Source: Hadesarchaea archaeon (GTDB lineage: Archaea > Hadarchaeota > Hadarchaeia > Hadarchaeales > Hadarchaeaceae). From it: a DNA stretch of 6,659 nucleotides. The notes beneath the pieces are model-generated. The model saw nothing but the letters and a program-made list of their open reading frames with translations, searched no databases and was not told the DNA's origin. The stretch spans positions 1-6,659 of the forward strand of contig QMWE01000054.1 in the NCBI GenBank assembly GCA_003661465.1. The letters are read 5' to 3'. How positions within the stretch are numbered: the stretch's first letter is position 1; every line of letters starts with the position of its first letter. Position numbers and translations under genes: made by a program. Below are positions 5,582 to 6,659 of this stretch, in pieces.

Positions 5582-6659
5582 TTGTTGCAACCGAAAGAGT
5601 CAATGGAACGTACTTTTGCCCTGTTACGAGAACATCACGACTGGTTTAAGAAGGCTATTCCACTGATAGCAAGTGAAAACGTAACTAGTCCAGCTGTTAG
5701 GGAGGCAATGATCAGCGATTTTCAGCATAGGTACGCGGAAGGATGGCCGGGGGAGCGCGTTTACGCAGGTTGTAAGTACATCGATCAAGTCGAGATTATC
5801 ACAATGAACTTGGCAAAAGAGTTATTCAAAGCGGAACATGCAAACGTCCAGCCGATCTCTGGGGTGGCTGCTAATCTTGCAATGTATACAGCGTTGACCA
5901 AGCCTGGAGATACCATGATGTGTTTGGCCATTCCATGTGGCGGGCACATAAGCATGGGCAAGGAAAAGTTTGGCGGCACCGCCGGAGCAGTGCACGGTTT
6001 GAATGTTGAGTACTGGCCGTTCGATGAACATAGGATGAACATAGATGTGGATGCCGCAGCCAAAAAAATAAAAGAGGTCAAGCCAAAGTTGGCCCTCTTT
6101 GGAGGAAGCGTTTTTCTCTTCCCCCACCCCGTGGAAGAATTGGGCGAAGTGGCGAGGGATGTGGGGGCATATGTGGCTTACGATGCGGCTCACGTGTCCG
6201 GGTTGATCGCTGGAGGACAATTTCAGGATCCGCTGAGGGAAGGTGTGGACGTGATGACGTGCAGTACACATAAGACCCTCCCCGGGCCACAACATGGCAT
6301 GATCCTCTGCAAGAAAGAACTGGCTGATGTGATAAATAAGGCAGTTTTTCCTGGTGTGGTCAGCAATCATCATCTTCATGCTGTAGCAGCGTTGGCGGTG
6401 GCGTTGGCGGAAATGCTCGAGTTTGGGAGGGAGTACACTGCTCAGATAGTAAAAAATGCCAGAGCGTTGGGTCGAGCGCTTCATGAGAGGGGATTCGACG
6501 TTTTGTGTCCTGATCAAGGATTTACCAGCTCTCACACGATAGTCGTGGATGTCACCAAGTACGGCGATGGTGGTACGCTGGAACAAAAGTTAGAGCAAGC
6601 CAATATCATCTTAAATCGTAATTTACTTCCTTGGGACATAAAGGAGGGAAGACATTACA
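5582..6659 (+). CDS. glyA: Serine hydroxymethyltransferase, archaeal type (3' truncated by window end)
   Basis: The frame runs off the window after 359 codons; about 60 residues are missing if the length is typical. The enzyme exchanges a hydroxymethyl group between serine and glycine using a pterin one-carbon carrier, probably tetrahydromethanopterin or tetrahydrofolate depending on the host. Visible motifs are LIASENVTS (28-36), YAEG (51-54), [10 protein letters not shown] (91-100), [13 protein letters not shown] (120-132), [13 protein letters not shown] (200-212, with Asp201 and His204) and [11 protein letters not shown] with the PLP Lys231. The sequence, including the [13 protein letters not shown] stretch (234-246), matches my memory of archaeal rather than bacterial GlyA. 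Two in-frame TTG codons, 5582 and 5585, follow the G-rich GGGGTGA at thrC's end; ATG 5603 is a third option. It is the last visible gene of the cluster. Confidence 0.92.
   Translation, partial: MLQPKESMERTFALLREHHDWFKKAIPLIASENVTSPAVREAMISDFQHRYAEGWPGERVYAGCKYIDQVEIITMNLAKELFKAEHANVQPISGVAANLAMYTALTKPGDTMMCLAIPCGGHISMGKEKFGGTAGAVHGLNVEYWPFDEHRMNIDVDAAAKKIKEVKPKLALFGGSVFLFPHPVEELGEVARDVGAYVAYDAAHVSGLIAGGQFQDPLREGVDVMTCSTHKTLPGPQHGMILCKKELADVINKAVFPGVVSNHHLHAVAALAVALAEMLEFGREYTAQIVKNARALGRALHERGFDVLCPDQGFTSSHTIVVDVTKYGDGGTLEQKLEQANIILNRNLLPWDIKEGRHY

Noticed and set aside
5822..6586. 254-codon minus-strand frame
   Set aside because: It is entirely antisense to glyA, whose PLP motifs are intact in the plus frame. 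The antisense translation is rich in His, Cys and Arg with no domain, as expected from a shadow frame.
1..6659. CRISPR array, insertion sequence, prophage or defence system
   Set aside because: I saw no regularly spaced repeats, transposase or integrase, terminal inverted repeats or target duplications. The coding genes are ordinary metabolism plus small accessory proteins.

Overview
The window looks archaeal, most likely euryarchaeal and methanogen/ANME-like. The reasons are an archaeal-type ApgM-family enzyme, a stand-alone ACT regulator of the COG2061 type, archaeal-type serine hydroxymethyltransferase, frequent TTG/GTG starts with G-rich Shine-Dalgarno sequences, and TATA/BRE-like promoters. 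The exact lineage is inference. All supported protein genes are on the + strand.

Left part (1-655): no credible protein gene. Bases 1-160 are G+C-rich and full of inverted repeats; they may be part of a structured RNA cut by the window edge. Bases 180-460 form a second compact G+C-rich block. Its two ends pair in a 9-bp helix (extendable by 4 bp), and it contains at least five internal hairpins. A TATA-like element sits at the expected distance outside its right end and a T-rich stretch lies beyond its left end, so I read it as a minus-strand ncRNA gene of about 280 nt. I could not match it to RNase P RNA, SRP RNA, rRNA or tRNA. It is the best candidate here for something undescribed. An A+T-rich intergenic stretch (461-655) carries promoter-like elements pointing both ways.

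Middle part (656-1483): a 47-residue protein with eight cysteines, followed by an Hsp20-like small heat-shock-type protein.

Right part (1566-6659): a metabolic cluster, tightly packed from 2846 on. In order it has an ApgM/COG3635-family enzyme, a two-domain ACT regulator, homoserine dehydrogenase, threonine synthase and serine hydroxymethyltransferase (cut off by the window end). Homoserine dehydrogenase makes homoserine and threonine synthase turns O-phosphohomoserine into threonine. No conventional homoserine kinase lies between them. The ApgM-like protein belongs to a family in which some members have been proposed to be homoserine kinases, so the cluster may encode a complete homoserine-to-threonine route. 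The separate ACT protein would supply threonine feedback in trans, since the dehydrogenase lacks an ACT domain. Serine hydroxymethyltransferase links the cluster to serine/glycine and one-carbon metabolism. The genes overlap by 4 bases or are 2 bases apart from the ACT gene onward, and three of them start with TTG.
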